Assembly (NCBI RefSeq): GCF_035609205.1
Contig: NZ_CP141184.1
Span: forward strand, 5,277,001 to 5,341,000
Length of the DNA: 64,000 nucleotides
Reading direction: 5' to 3'
Source of the DNA: Hymenobacter sp. GOD-10R
Lineage (GTDB): Bacteria; Bacteroidota; Bacteroidia; Cytophagales; Hymenobacteraceae
Positions 26,880 to 35,861 of the stretch are shown piece by piece. How positions within the stretch are numbered: the first letter of the stretch is position 1; every line of letters starts with the position of its first letter. Made by a program: the position numbers and the translations under genes. A model generated the notes under the pieces. The model searched no databases. It was given only the letters and a program-made list of their open reading frames with translations, and was not told the DNA's origin.

Positions 26880-26972
26880 GACCCTCTACTTGCACGAGCT
26901 AGCCGTGGGGTTTACCTGGTGCGGGTACGTACCGCGGAGGGCACCGTAGTGAAGCGACTGATGCGCCACTAG
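26880..26972 (+). pseudogene. orphan fragment of a T9SS C-terminal sorting domain
   Basis: Translation of 26898-26972 gives ASRGVYLVRVRTAEGTVVKR then LMRH and a stop. This is the end of a type IX secretion sorting domain (the GVYLVRV...KR pattern). No start codon or cargo domain is attached: the frame stays open upstream but reads as unstructured Ala/Arg-rich sequence. It is probably the leftover 3' end of a deleted secreted-protein gene. Confidence 0.6.
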
Positions 26973-26999
26973 CTCTCTAGCAATCCCTACCCCAAAAGC

Positions 27000-27034
27000 A
27001 AAAGCCCCGTTGCGAGAGACACAGCGGGGCTTTT
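27000..27034. terminator. intrinsic terminator
   Basis: AAAAGCCCCG (27000-27009) pairs with CGGGGCTTTT (27025-27034), flanked by A and T tracts. It serves the minus-strand Tyr/Pro-rich lipoprotein gene and may also stop plus-strand transcription. Confidence 0.85.
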
Positions 27035-27050
27035 CTTATAGCTAGGTTGA

Positions 27051-27329
27051 CTAACGAACCCTAATGGACCGATGCGGCCGCACATTGTTTTGGTAGTAAC
27101 CGGGGCGTGGGCCCGGTGCCGGGCGGTAATACCGTGGGCGGTCGACAATAACGGTACGTGGACGGTAGTAGGGCCGGGCTGGGTAGTAGCGTGGACCATA
27201 GTAAGGGCGATAATAAGGATTAGGTGCCCCAACCCCCACCCCTACGTAAGCAGGACCGGAAGCAACGCAGCTAAAAAGCAGTTGGCTAGCTAAAGCCAGC
27301 ACGACAAATATTGGAAGGCGCGTTTTCAT
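27051..27329 (-). CDS. small Tyr/Pro/Arg-rich lipoprotein
   Basis: A 92-residue protein with a lipoprotein signal (hydrophobic run, lipobox LLFSC at about residues 17-21) and a mature part made almost entirely of Pro, Tyr, Arg and Gly (for example YYRPYYGPRYYPARPYYRP). It has no known domain. Low-complexity basic, Tyr-rich lipoproteins like this are common in Cytophagales and may coat the envelope or bind polyanions (inference). The start at 27329 is chosen because the signal peptide (MKTRLPIF) begins there. Confidence 0.7.
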   Translation of the reverse strand: MKTRLPIFVVLALASQLLFSCVASGPAYVGVGVGAPNPYYRPYYGPRYYPARPYYRPRTVIVDRPRYYRPAPGPRPGYYQNNVRPHRSIRVR

Positions 27330-27438
27330 AAGTAGAATGACTGCCTGGGAATTATAACCAGGAACCATGTCTTTTAGACGCTAAAAAATTACGAAGGTTT
27401 AATCAATACCTAGTTTTTTCATTACTCCCAATGCGAGC

Positions 27439-28437
27439 CTAAAACAGCTTGATACGGTACGTGGCATCGGCTGCGCCACCGAACAAGCCGTAACCGGGTT
27501 TGATGTTGAAAGCTAGGGGCGCGGGTTCGGCGAAGGGGTTGTCCCGCGTGTCATTGTAGCTACGGCTCGACTGATAGAACCGGTACGCGTCCGGCGTCAT
27601 GTTACTTACCTTAACCTCGACATACCCTAGCTCCTGACAGACGACAGGCCGCGACGGCGAGCTGTAGCAGCCCCCTACATAATATTGCACATTGGCGCTG
27701 AGGGAGAACTGTTTGCCGCTCACATTGGTATCCGCGTAAGGCTTCAGATTGTTGCCGAAGTAGTAGCTATCAGACGAAAGCTCAAAGCGCCCGATTTCGA
27801 AGTCGCTATTCTGATCTTCGAAGTCAGTATAGATGGAGGAGTTTAGGATGGGCTTTCCTTGCTTATCTAACAAGCGAACAAAAGCGGCGTAGTAATTCGC
27901 GGTAGTGGGGTTGTCGGTGAGCGTAATGGTAAGCCGCGCTTTGCCTTGCGTGTTCCCGCCCAATACGCCGCCAGAGCGCACCACGAAAGTAGCATCGTCG
28001 ATGACGGGCTTCGTGGGCATCGTCAGGGTGCTTTCCACGGTTTCGAAGCCGGGCATGGAGGTACGTAACGTGTACGTACGCCCGGCTTGTCCTACCAAGC
28101 CCATCGTGGGCGTGTAGTAGCCGGACGATCTGCCGTAAACGTTCTGCTTACGCGGGTAACCCGCCTTAAAGCGCTCTACGACCGTGCCGCCTTCGTCCTC
28201 GATTTCGATGGTGGCATCATCGCGCCCCATGAGTGCTTTTGTGTCGAATACTCGCTGACTGTAGCTCACAAACGGTTGGCGCGTCACCATTAAGTTACTG
28301 CTAGTATCGAGAGGCTGGTCGCTGAGCGTGTACAGCAGCGCGATGCGTGGTGTATGGGCCGGTTCGGGTAGCGTCACCGTTGATTCGCAACCGGCCAAAC
28401 CTAGGGTAAGCAGTAAAATGGAGGATAGCTTTTTCAT
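27439..28437 (-). CDS. DUF4249 domain-containing lipoprotein
   Basis: A 332-residue lipoprotein with lipobox LGLAGC (Cys about 17) and the DUF4249 pattern: TPRIALLYTLSDQPLD, an Ig-like fold with GQAGRTYTLRTSMPGFETVESTLTMPTKP, and late aromatic repeats (AYRFYQSSRSYNDTRDNPFAEP). DUF4249 proteins are found beside TonB-dependent receptors in Bacteroidota and probably form the surface lid or binding partner. The receptor gene ends about 100 bases upstream on the same strand. Ligand unknown. Confidence 0.9.
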   Translation of the reverse strand: MKKLSSILLLTLGLAGCESTVTLPEPAHTPRIALLYTLSDQPLDTSSNLMVTRQPFVSYSQRVFDTKALMGRDDATIEIEDEGGTVVERFKAGYPRKQNVYGRSSGYYTPTMGLVGQAGRTYTLRTSMPGFETVESTLTMPTKPVIDDATFVVRSGGVLGGNTQGKARLTITLTDNPTTANYYAAFVRLLDKQGKPILNSSIYTDFEDQNSDFEIGRFELSSDSYYFGNNLKPYADTNVSGKQFSLSANVQYYVGGCYSSPSRPVVCQELGYVEVKVSNMTPDAYRFYQSSRSYNDTRDNPFAEPAPLAFNIKPGYGLFGGAADATYRIKLF

Positions 28438-28539
28438 AGTTACACTTGATAAGTAACGGAATCTTCGGCTAGGTGGGCGCTGCTCCTAGGCCTTGTGTTT
28501 AGCAGCTTAGGTAGCGCCCACCGCTTCTCCGATCTTTGA

Positions 28540-30933
28540 TTAGAATCGGAAGCTTTTGCTGAAAGATGGAATGATTGGAAAAAGTGAGATTTGCTTGTAA
28601 GCGGGCTGTCTCTCCACATTACCATTCTGATCTTCGCGCCCTTGCTGGAAGTAGATGTAGTAAGGATTCTTGCGGCTATAGAGATTATAGAAGCTGAGGC
28701 TGTTCACCACCTCGCCCCACCGTTTCTTTTTGGTTTTGCTTAAGTCAAGATCCATGCGGTGATAGGCGCGCATGCGGTAGCTATTCCGGTCGCCGTAGTC
28801 GTCGTAAGTACTATAAGGACCTAGCTGAAACCTACCTTGGGAAAGCGTCACGGCGTTGCCGGTGCCGTATACCCACGTGCCAGAAAGCGTGAGCGTGGGG
28901 CTAAACTTGTGAATCACAACCAAGGACGCATCGTGGCGACGGTCGTACTTATAGGGGAAAATGCGGCCTTGGTTCAGGTCGGGGAAGCGACGCTTGCTCC
29001 AGGCCAGCGTATAGCCGATCCAGCCGGTGGTGCGGCCGGTTTTCTTCTGAATAAAAAACTCACCGCCGTAGGCCCAGCCTTTGCCGCTGGTCACTTTATC
29101 CTGCCAATTGTTATCGGTAGTACCCAAGAAGCTAGCTCCTTCGCGGTACTCGATGAGGTGGCGCATGGGCTTGTAGTAGGTCTCGAAGCTGAACTCGTAG
29201 TCTTCGTCGTGGAAGCGCAGGTCGCGGGCAAAACCTAGGCTCACTTGCTGGGCGCGTTGGGGCTGCACCTTAGCGGTGGCGGGTACCCACAAGTCGGTGG
29301 GCAGGCCAATGCCACTATTGGTGAGCAAGTGAATAAACTGCGTGGTGCGGGCATAGGAAGCTTTCAAGGCCCACTCATTCGTCAGTAGGAAGCGAGCAGA
29401 TACCCTAGGTTCGATGGAGTTGTAGAACTTTTGCTCCACTAAAAAGCCATTCAGCCGCAGGCCGCCGTTCACTTTTAAGCGCTGCGTCACGCGATAATCG
29501 TCTTCGGCGTAGATACCGGCTTCGCTGGCCATGGTGCGGGCCACCGAGTTCAGCTGATTACCTAGGTCGCTGGAATTATCCTTGACCTGCAAGGCCCCTG
29601 GGCGAAACGAGTGCAGAATATACTGCCCGCCGAAGCGGATGTAGTGGTCAGGATTAGGCGCATAATCGAGGTCCGTTTTAATGCTCAAGTCTCGAATATT
29701 GGACAGGTAGCGCAGGTTAAACTTGTCGGTGCGCACCTCGTCTTGCGTGTGGTAGCGGTTCTCCTGTTCAATGCCGACGTTGAACTGATACTTGCTGTAG
29801 GTCACGTGCGTATTCATGAACAGCTGGTCGTTCAGCAGGTGGTTCCAGCGCAGGCCCGTTGTCAGGTTGCCCCACCCTAGGTTCGAGTTGTTGCGGTCAT
29901 AGTCACCATCCTCTTCTTTATCGGTGTAGCGCGCATAAAACTTATCGTAGCCCGTGTAAGCGCTCAGGTAAAGTCGGTCGCGGCTACTTACTTTCCAGTT
30001 GAGCTTCGCATTGAGGTCGTGAAAGAAGTAGCCTGCCGTTACGCCATCGGCCGCCGCCAAAATGATGGGCCGGGCCAGTAAGTCGATGTAGGTGCGGCGC
30101 GCCGAGATAATAAACGACGCCGTGTCCTTTTTGATCGGCCCTTCCAGAGTGAGTTTAGAAGCAATAATACCGATGGCACCTTCCCCCTGAAACTTCTGCA
30201 TGTTGCCCTCCTTCATGGATATATCCAGCACTGACGAGAGGCGGCCACCGTAGCGCGCCGGAAAGCCCCCTTTGATGAGCTCTACGTTGTTCAAAGCGTC
30301 GGCATTGAACACCGAGAAAAAGCCAAACAAGTGGGCCGCATTGTACACCGGCGTGCCATCCAGCAAGATCAGGTTCTGGTCGGGGGAGCCGCCACGCACA
30401 TAGAGGCCGCTGGTGCCTTCGCTACCGCTCTGCACGCCGGGTAGCAGTTGCAGCACCTTCAGCACGTCGGTTTCTCCTAGCAGCGCGGGCAAGTTCTTGA
30501 TCTGAGCCACGGGCACGTTGATGGTGCCCATCCGCGTGGACTGCGCAATTTTCTCTTCCTGGCTGCGACTTCCGACTACTTCCACGCCTGCTAGCTCCGA
30601 AGTAGCGGAACGCAGTTGAAAGTTGTGCACCACGTTGCGCCCGGCGGCAGCCGCAAACCGCATCTTCTCATACCCTAGGTACGACACCAGCAACCGCGCC
30701 GAGTCGCCTTGAGCTACTGGCAAAGTCAGTGAATAGAAGCCGTAGTTATTGGTGGCCGTGCCCTGCCCCGTGCCCGGACTCACCACTGCCACCCCGATGA
30801 GGTTTTCACCCGTGCTCCGGTCGCGCACGTACCCGATGATCGTCACCTTCCCCGCTTGTTGTGCCCACCCCGCCGATCCAGTCACTACTACTATCCCAAC
30901 ACACGTAATCATCCCGCGGAAAAATCTCATCAT
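28540..30933 (-). CDS. TonB-dependent receptor with carboxypeptidase-like regulatory N-domain
   Basis: A 797-residue outer membrane receptor. After a signal peptide (ending SAGWAQQ) comes a CarboxypepD_reg-like beta domain (VTIIGYVRDRSTGENLIGVAV, about residues 28-115), then the plug (ARMGTINVPVAQIKNLPALLG-type region with GLYVRGGSPDQNLILLDGTP) and a 22-strand barrel ending near FSKSFRF with the terminal Phe. This is the SusC-like/FecA-like receptor class that takes up ligands through TonB and the proton motive force. The adjacent DUF4249 lipoprotein is its usual partner. The transported compound cannot be deduced. Confidence 0.93.
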   Translation of the reverse strand: MMRFFRGMITCVGIVVVTGSAGWAQQAGKVTIIGYVRDRSTGENLIGVAVVSPGTGQGTATNNYGFYSLTLPVAQGDSARLLVSYLGYEKMRFAAAAGRNVVHNFQLRSATSELAGVEVVGSRSQEEKIAQSTRMGTINVPVAQIKNLPALLGETDVLKVLQLLPGVQSGSEGTSGLYVRGGSPDQNLILLDGTPVYNAAHLFGFFSVFNADALNNVELIKGGFPARYGGRLSSVLDISMKEGNMQKFQGEGAIGIIASKLTLEGPIKKDTASFIISARRTYIDLLARPIILAAADGVTAGYFFHDLNAKLNWKVSSRDRLYLSAYTGYDKFYARYTDKEEDGDYDRNNSNLGWGNLTTGLRWNHLLNDQLFMNTHVTYSKYQFNVGIEQENRYHTQDEVRTDKFNLRYLSNIRDLSIKTDLDYAPNPDHYIRFGGQYILHSFRPGALQVKDNSSDLGNQLNSVARTMASEAGIYAEDDYRVTQRLKVNGGLRLNGFLVEQKFYNSIEPRVSARFLLTNEWALKASYARTTQFIHLLTNSGIGLPTDLWVPATAKVQPQRAQQVSLGFARDLRFHDEDYEFSFETYYKPMRHLIEYREGASFLGTTDNNWQDKVTSGKGWAYGGEFFIQKKTGRTTGWIGYTLAWSKRRFPDLNQGRIFPYKYDRRHDASLVVIHKFSPTLTLSGTWVYGTGNAVTLSQGRFQLGPYSTYDDYGDRNSYRMRAYHRMDLDLSKTKKKRWGEVVNSLSFYNLYSRKNPYYIYFQQGREDQNGNVERQPAYKQISLFPIIPSFSKSFRF

Positions 30934-31103
30934 AGAGAAATAGTTTAATTATTGCTAGCTATTAATTATCAAATATATACGCCTAACGACGCAGCAATCC
31001 ATTTCTTATGGCTAAAGAGCCAACATTCACAAAAATGGTTGGCAGGCACTTACAGAATGATAAATGTGCTAGGGCGATTTGTGACGCACTCCGGCACCAC
31101 AAA

Positions 31104-31136
31104 AAAGCCCGTTGCTTCCAGGAAGCAACGGGCTTT
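31104..31136 (-). terminator. intrinsic terminator of the OmpH gene
   Basis: A near-perfect inverted repeat (31104-31119 with 31121-31136, core AAAGCCCGTTGCTTCC) with an A-run on the plus strand that becomes a T-run for minus-strand transcripts. It lies just downstream of the OmpH-family gene. Confidence 0.85.
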
Positions 31137-31158
31137 AGATACTTTGATAAGCTAGGTC

Positions 31159-31833
31159 TTACTTTTTCGAGTAAGCAGCATTGAGGTGCTTTAGTACCTG
31201 CGGTGTGATATCGAGGTCCTTGCGGCCGTAGGCGATGGTGCCGCTGGGTGCCGCAATCAGGATCATCTCGTAACCGTTGTCTTTGCCGTATTGCTCCACG
31301 AGCTTGTTCACGCGCTCCAACACTTGCTGGGTTACTTTCGCTTCCTCCTCCGAGGCTTGCTGCTGAAGTTTCTGCTGTTGCTGGCCTACTTCGGCCTGCT
31401 GCGCCTGGAGGCGCTGCTCGGTGGCAGCGCGCTGCTCCGGGGTGAGGCTAGCTGCCTGCTGTTGGTACTTCTGTACGGCCGCCTGAAAGCCTCCTACCAA
31501 GTTCCGGTTCTGCCGATCCCAACCTTTGGCTTTGGTTTCGAAGTTCCGGCGAGCATCCTGCATGCCTTTGTAGCCATCCAGCATCTTGCTCGACTCGACG
31601 TAGGCAATTTTGCCGTGCAGAATCGGGGTTGCTGCCGCTGGAGCCACTTTGGTAGCGGCGGTGTCTGTGCTGGCAACGGTAGTCGTTTTGGTCGTGTCGG
31701 CGCTGGTACTAGCTTGCACCGCAGCGGGTTGCGCAGGCGCCTTAGCCGACTTATCGGAGAAATGCAGGTAAAACAACACGGCTACGGCTACAACGAGCAC
31801 CGCGTCGATAATCAGGCGCAATGGATTATTCAT
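31159..31833 (-). CDS. OmpH/Skp family periplasmic chaperone
   Basis: A 224-residue protein anchored by one N-terminal hydrophobic segment (LIIDAVLVVAVAVLFYLHF), followed by a Thr/Ala-rich linker (about residues 30-70). The OmpH/Skp domain begins at KIAYVESSKMLDGYKGMQ, has a long Gln-rich coiled coil (about 110-170), and ends with EMILIAAPSGTIAYGRKDLDIT. Skp proteins hold unfolded outer membrane proteins in the periplasm. The membrane anchor and linker replace the usual cleavable signal, so this is likely a tethered variant. Single gene with its own terminator. Confidence 0.88.
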   Translation of the reverse strand: MNNPLRLIIDAVLVVAVAVLFYLHFSDKSAKAPAQPAAVQASTSADTTKTTTVASTDTAATKVAPAAATPILHGKIAYVESSKMLDGYKGMQDARRNFETKAKGWDRQNRNLVGGFQAAVQKYQQQAASLTPEQRAATEQRLQAQQAEVGQQQQKLQQQASEEEAKVTQQVLERVNKLVEQYGKDNGYEMILIAAPSGTIAYGRKDLDITPQVLKHLNAAYSKK

Positions 31834-32012
31834 CAGGTGGGATTAGTGAAAAGAAAACACCCCGAAAGGCAAGCCAAAGAAACACAGAAACTAGCAGGCA
31901 CGAAAATCGGGCGCCTACAGCACAGCCGTAGTGCAGACTTTTTAGTCCGCGCAGTGGTAATCTATCCCCTAAGTATTCTGTGCCGCGCCGACTACAGAGT
32001 CCGCGCTCCGAG

Positions 32013-32966
32013 CTAGAACGCCGCTACGTCCGATTGTGTATCGGGCGCCTTGCTTTTGCCTTTGGCTTTTTTAGGCTTGCCCTTGCCTTTGCGCTTGGTC
32101 AGCTCTTCCGTGTACTCAATGATTTTACCGGCAATATCGAGGCCGGTTGCTTTCTCAATACCTTCCAGGCCCGGCGAGGAGTTGACTTCCAGCACCAGCG
32201 GCCCGCGCTTACTTTGCAGCATATCGACGCCCGCTATATCTAGCCCTAAAGCTTTAGTGGCCAGCAACGCGGCCGCCTTTTCCGCCCGGCTTAGCTTCAC
32301 TAGCTGCCCCGTGCCACCGCGGTGCAGGTTGGAGCGAAACTCGCCCTCTTTGCCCTGCCGCTTCATAGCGCCTACTACTTCGCCGTTCACCACAAACGCC
32401 CGCAGGTCAGCCCCTTTGCTTTCGGCAATGAACTCCTGCACGATGATGCGCGCCTTAAGGTTGTGGAAAGCTTCGATGACTGATTGCGCCGCCTTGGCCG
32501 TCTCGGCTAGCACGACACCTAGGCCCTGCGTGCCTTCTAGCAGCTTGATAATAACAGGAGCACCACCGACCTGCTCAATCATCTGCGGCACTTCGTCGGA
32601 GTAATTAGTAAAGGCCGTTTTGGGCATGCCAACACCAGCACGGGCTAGGATCTGCATAGAGCGCAACTTGTCGCGCGAACGCACAATTGCTTGGCTATCA
32701 ACCGCCGTGCGCACTTTCATCATCTCAAACTGTCGCACCACAGCCGTGCCGTAGAACGTGACCGAAGCCCCAATGCGCGGAATAACCGCGTCAAAGTCCG
32801 TGAGTGGCTCGCCTTGGTAGATGATACCAGGCTTTCCTTTCTCCAGCACGAGGTTGCACCGCAAATGGTCCACCACGATGGCTTCATGGCCGCGCAGCTC
32901 GGCTGCTTCTACCAAGCGCTTCGTGGAATAGAGCTTGGGCTCGCGCGACAAAATCGCCAGTTTCAT
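32013..32966 (-). CDS. rimK: RimK family ATP-grasp alpha-L-glutamate ligase
   Basis: A 317-residue ATP-grasp ligase. RimK adds glutamate residues to the C-terminus of ribosomal protein S6. The N-terminal preATP-grasp domain starts [24 protein letters not shown]-grasp motifs follow: [61 protein letters not shown], and [19 protein letters not shown]. An added Lys-rich tail ([16 protein letters not shown]) of about 25 residues is unusual and could bind RNA. The retropepsin-like RimB gene lies 88 bases upstream on the same strand, as expected for the pair. Confidence 0.94.
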   Translation of the reverse strand: MKLAILSREPKLYSTKRLVEAAELRGHEAIVVDHLRCNLVLEKGKPGIIYQGEPLTDFDAVIPRIGASVTFYGTAVVRQFEMMKVRTAVDSQAIVRSRDKLRSMQILARAGVGMPKTAFTNYSDEVPQMIEQVGGAPVIIKLLEGTQGLGVVLAETAKAAQSVIEAFHNLKARIIVQEFIAESKGADLRAFVVNGEVVGAMKRQGKEGEFRSNLHRGGTGQLVKLSRAEKAAALLATKALGLDIAGVDMLQSKRGPLVLEVNSSPGLEGIEKATGLDIAGKIIEYTEELTKRKGKGKPKKAKGKSKAPDTQSDVAAF

Positions 32967-33054
32967 GCAGAAGGATTTCGTGAAGGGTGGGACGCGGAAA
33001 CTGGGTCAAAAATACGCTACCTAGCTTTCAGAACCGCGCAGTTCCGGGCGCAAA

Positions 33055-33507
33055 TCATTTTTTATGGGCCACATACCGCTTCGACACGTTGACCAAAAAG
33101 CCGCCGCGCCGCAGCAATGACCGCCCGATGAGAACGGGGTATTTCATGTCGGAGCGGTCGGAGAGAGAAAACTCCGTCGTGAAATCTTCGTCGAACAGCC
33201 GAATGACCGTTCGAATGATGTAACGCCGTTGCGCTTCGCCAATGGAGCTCTTAATAGTACGCAGCGAAAAGTCAGTAAATTCCATTAGGCACCCATCAAA
33301 ATTCGGGTGTGCGTCGTCGAGCAGATTCACGCGCAGCCGCATTTGCCCGTCGTCAAGCTTCACTACCTGCATGTTGGAGCAATGGATAGCGCCGGTGTAG
33401 GCACCCGTATCAATTTTGGCTTCTACGCCTTCAATCTGAAACTGAGGAAAATCTACCAACTCCAGGCGCCCAATGATGCGCTTCGGAACTTGCTTCTTTT
33501 TCTTCAT
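33055..33507 (-). CDS. retropepsin-like RimB/ATP-dependent zinc protease family protein
   Basis: A 150-residue protein of the PF05618 family. The aspartic-protease motif is KIDTGAYTGAIHCS (Asp-Thr-Gly, about residues 31-33), in the usual context after GRLELVDFPQFQIEG. Other family blocks are YIIRTVIRLFDEDFTTEFSLSDRSDMKYPVLIGRSLL. In pseudomonads RimB acts with RimK to trim or control glutamylation of ribosomal protein S6. It lies directly upstream of rimK in the same orientation, which supports this assignment. Basic N-terminus, no signal, cytosolic. Confidence 0.88.
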   Translation of the reverse strand: MKKKKQVPKRIIGRLELVDFPQFQIEGVEAKIDTGAYTGAIHCSNMQVVKLDDGQMRLRVNLLDDAHPNFDGCLMEFTDFSLRTIKSSIGEAQRRYIIRTVIRLFDEDFTTEFSLSDRSDMKYPVLIGRSLLRRGGFLVNVSKRYVAHKK

Positions 33508-33539
33508 GGGCCGAATGTAGCGCGCAGCAGGAAGGTTTG

Positions 33540-34664
33540 TTAGCCTTTGTAGCTGATACGGTATACCGCATCGTTTTGATCATCAGAAACTAGCAAGGAG
33601 CCATCCGGCATTTGCAGTAAGCATACCGGGCGCCCCCATGGCGTCTGGCCTTGCAGCCAGCCTTGGGCGAAGGTAGTATACCCGGTGGCTTTTTGGCCAC
33701 TGGCGTCGAGCGTTACTACGCTAATACGGTAGCCGATTTTCTGGCTACGGTTCCAGGAGCCGTGTTCGGGAATGAAGATCTGGTTGCGGTACTTGGCCGG
33801 AAACAGCTTGCCCGTATAGAACTTCATGCCCAGCGCCGCTACGTGCGGACCTAGCTTCTGGGCTGGCTTCACGAAGCTAGCTGCCGATTTACCTTTGCTC
33901 AGCTCGGGGTCGGGCACGTCGCCGGCAAAAAAGTATGGAAAGCCGAAGTTGAGGCCCGCTGTTGGGGCCCGGTTTAGTTCATCGGATGGCTTGTCGTCGC
34001 CGAGTTGGTCGCGGCCGTTGTCGGTGAACCAGAGTGCTTTGTCTACCGGACTCCAGTCAAAGCCGACCGTGTTGCGCACGCCCTTGGCAATAATTTGAAA
34101 GCCTGAGCCATCCGGGTTCATGCGGTTGATGGTGGCGAAAATGGGGGCTTCGGGTAAGCAGGAGTTGCAGGGCGCACCCACCGGCACGTAGAGCTTGCCA
34201 TCAGGTCCAAAGGCAATGTAGCGGTAGCCGTGCCACTCTTTGTCGGGCAGCTTGCTGTACACCACCACGGGTTTGGGGCTAGCTTTTAGCTGCTTGGCAA
34301 TGTTGTCGTAGCGCAGCACGCGGTTGATTTCAGCCACGTACAAGGCGCCGTTGCGCACGGCCACGCCGTTGGGTGAGTTTAGGCCAGTAGCAATCGTAAT
34401 GACTTCATCTGCCCGGCCATCTTTGTTGCGGTCGGGCATGGCGTACACTTTGTTGCCAACGCTACCCGCGTACACCGTACCATCAGGTCCGACGGCTATT
34501 TCGCGGGCGCCGCCTACGTTCTGCGCGAAATAGCTGATGGTGAAGCCCGGCGGCAGCTTGATCTTGCTCAGGTTTGCATCGGCCGGAGCCATGGGGCGCT
34601 CGGGCGCAAATGCGAGGGCTAGCGGCGTTAGTAAGGCAAGCGGTACGAATCGGCGGAAGCTCAT
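33540..34664 (-). CDS. sorbosone dehydrogenase-type PQQ/sugar dehydrogenase, exported
   Basis: A 374-residue six-bladed beta-propeller protein with a signal peptide (ending ALAFAPE). Propeller features include REIAVGPDGTVYAGSVGNKVY, YIAFGPDGKLYVPVGAPCNSC, GFDWSPVDKALWFTDNGRD and FIPEHGSWNRSQKIGYR, all typical of the L-sorbosone/glucose dehydrogenase group. Such proteins are periplasmic and often, but not always, use PQQ. A Cys pair in APCNSCLPEAP is a family feature that could bind haem or form a disulfide. No PQQ synthesis genes are in the window, so cofactor and substrate are open. Confidence 0.88.
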   Translation of the reverse strand: MSFRRFVPLALLTPLALAFAPERPMAPADANLSKIKLPPGFTISYFAQNVGGAREIAVGPDGTVYAGSVGNKVYAMPDRNKDGRADEVITIATGLNSPNGVAVRNGALYVAEINRVLRYDNIAKQLKASPKPVVVYSKLPDKEWHGYRYIAFGPDGKLYVPVGAPCNSCLPEAPIFATINRMNPDGSGFQIIAKGVRNTVGFDWSPVDKALWFTDNGRDQLGDDKPSDELNRAPTAGLNFGFPYFFAGDVPDPELSKGKSAASFVKPAQKLGPHVAALGMKFYTGKLFPAKYRNQIFIPEHGSWNRSQKIGYRISVVTLDASGQKATGYTTFAQGWLQGQTPWGRPVCLLQMPDGSLLVSDDQNDAVYRISYKG

Positions 34665-34750
34665 AATGGAGTAAGGGAGTAGCGAAGGAAGACTTTATCC
34701 TATTCAACGGATTTTTCTCTTCCTCAGCTACTCCCTTACTGCGTTACTTT

Positions 34751-35041
34751 TTAGCGAAGCCGCTCTTGTTTTTCACGAAGCAAGCGCTCGTACTCGCGCT
34801 CCATCATGGTTCCTCTGCCGTAACCACCGTAGGTATTAACGCCTTGGATAAGCAAACCAAAGCCCCAGAAGATGGTGGACCAAGCAGGCCAAGGCAATGG
34901 ATAAAATTGATGCCGTGAGGTAACCGCCCATATCACCCACAGCAGCGCGTTGACGGCGAAGTAAGTAAACAAGCTTGCCTTGAAGCGGGCACGGGATTTT
35001 GCTTGGTGCCAGAGTTGGGGGTCGCGGGGTGTCGTTTCCAT
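34751..35041 (-). CDS. 2TM domain-containing membrane protein
   Basis: A 96-residue protein with two transmembrane segments (about residues 20-40 and 50-72) separated by a short loop with SRHQFYPLPWPAW, the 2TM-domain pattern common in Bacteroidota. It has a basic/charged C-terminal tail (MMEREYERLLREKQERLR). Function unknown. The start at 35041 (METTPRDPQLW) is chosen because upstream residues do not look coding. Confidence 0.82.
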   Translation of the reverse strand: METTPRDPQLWHQAKSRARFKASLFTYFAVNALLWVIWAVTSRHQFYPLPWPAWSTIFWGFGLLIQGVNTYGGYGRGTMMEREYERLLREKQERLR

Positions 35042-35218
35042 GGTGCAGCTATTGGGGGTAGAGAGAAGTTGTTCTTGATTGATGATCAAAGCTAGCTTTC
35101 CCACTTGCCCCCTGAAAAACAAAGCTACCCAAGCAGTAATTTTCGAGGTTAAACTGTTCGAAAAAGCAGATGAATGGTTAATACTTCGTGCTACCTTTTC
35201 GCTTTTCTAATCGCTCTT

Positions 35219-35812
35219 ATGTCTACCTCCTCCCCTTCTGCCGATTGGCGCACCCAGGCCCAGGCGTTTGGCCGCATTCTACTCTACCAGGGTGACATTA
35301 CGAAGCTCGACACCACTGCCATCGTTAATGCGGCTAATTCGTCGTTGCTGGGTGGCGGTGGCGTGGATGGCGCCATTCACCGCGCCGGTGGTCCCGAAAT
35401 TCTAGAAGCTTGCCGCCGCTTGCGGGCTGGGCATTATGGCAAAGGCTTAGCAACCGGCGATGTCGTCATAACAACTGGCGGGCGGTTACCAGCGAAGTAC
35501 GTTATTCATACCGTTGGCCCGGTGTGGAATGGCGGCCACAAACGGGAGCCAGAGCTACTAGCAAATTGCTACCGCAACAACTTGCACCTAACTACAGAGA
35601 ACCAGGTAGCAAGCATTGCCTTCCCTGGTATCAGCACGGGCATTTACGGTTATCCAAAACCAGAAGCTACAGCTATTGCAGTCCACGAAGTACGTGCGTT
35701 CTTGGCAGAGAATGCTTTGCCAGAAACCGTGGTATTCGTCGCCTTCGATGCGGAGAGTTACCGACTATACCAACAAGCATTACAAGAACCAGCAACGGAT
35801 CCGACGCCCTAG
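35219..35812 (+). CDS. macrodomain protein, O-acetyl-ADP-ribose deacetylase-like
   Basis: A 197-residue macrodomain protein of the YmdB/MacroD type. Motifs: GDITKLDTTAIVNAANSSL, the diagnostic GGGGVDGAIHRAGG, GDVVITTGGRLPAKYVIHTVGPVW, and AFPGISTGIYGYP. These enzymes hydrolyse O-acetyl-ADP-ribose or remove mono-ADP-ribose from proteins. The start at 35219 (MSTSSPSADW) is chosen; an upstream in-frame ATG (35174) adds a short hydrophobic stretch. The stop codon and the last residues (DPTP) lie inside a dispersed repeat with a CCTAGG core. No partner gene is evident nearby. Confidence 0.92.
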   Translation: MSTSSPSADWRTQAQAFGRILLYQGDITKLDTTAIVNAANSSLLGGGGVDGAIHRAGGPEILEACRRLRAGHYGKGLATGDVVITTGGRLPAKYVIHTVGPVWNGGHKREPELLANCYRNNLHLTTENQVASIAFPGISTGIYGYPKPEATAIAVHEVRAFLAENALPETVVFVAFDAESYRLYQQALQEPATDPTP

Positions 35813-35852
35813 GCGTCGGACCCGTTACCGCCAGAACGACGATCGTGCACCT
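35794..35852. repeat. dispersed repeat with CCTAGG core (copy 1)
   Basis: A 15-bp hairpin with one mismatch (35794-35808 with 35812-35826, core CCGACGCC-CTA-GGCGTCGG) followed by CGTTACCG, AGAACG and ACGATCGTGCACCTAG. The same words in the same order occur at 55796-55869. The hairpin contains the TAG stop codon of the macrodomain gene. It could also act as a terminator, but lacks a T-tract directly after the stem. Confidence 0.75.
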
Positions 35853-35861
35853 AGCTTTTCC

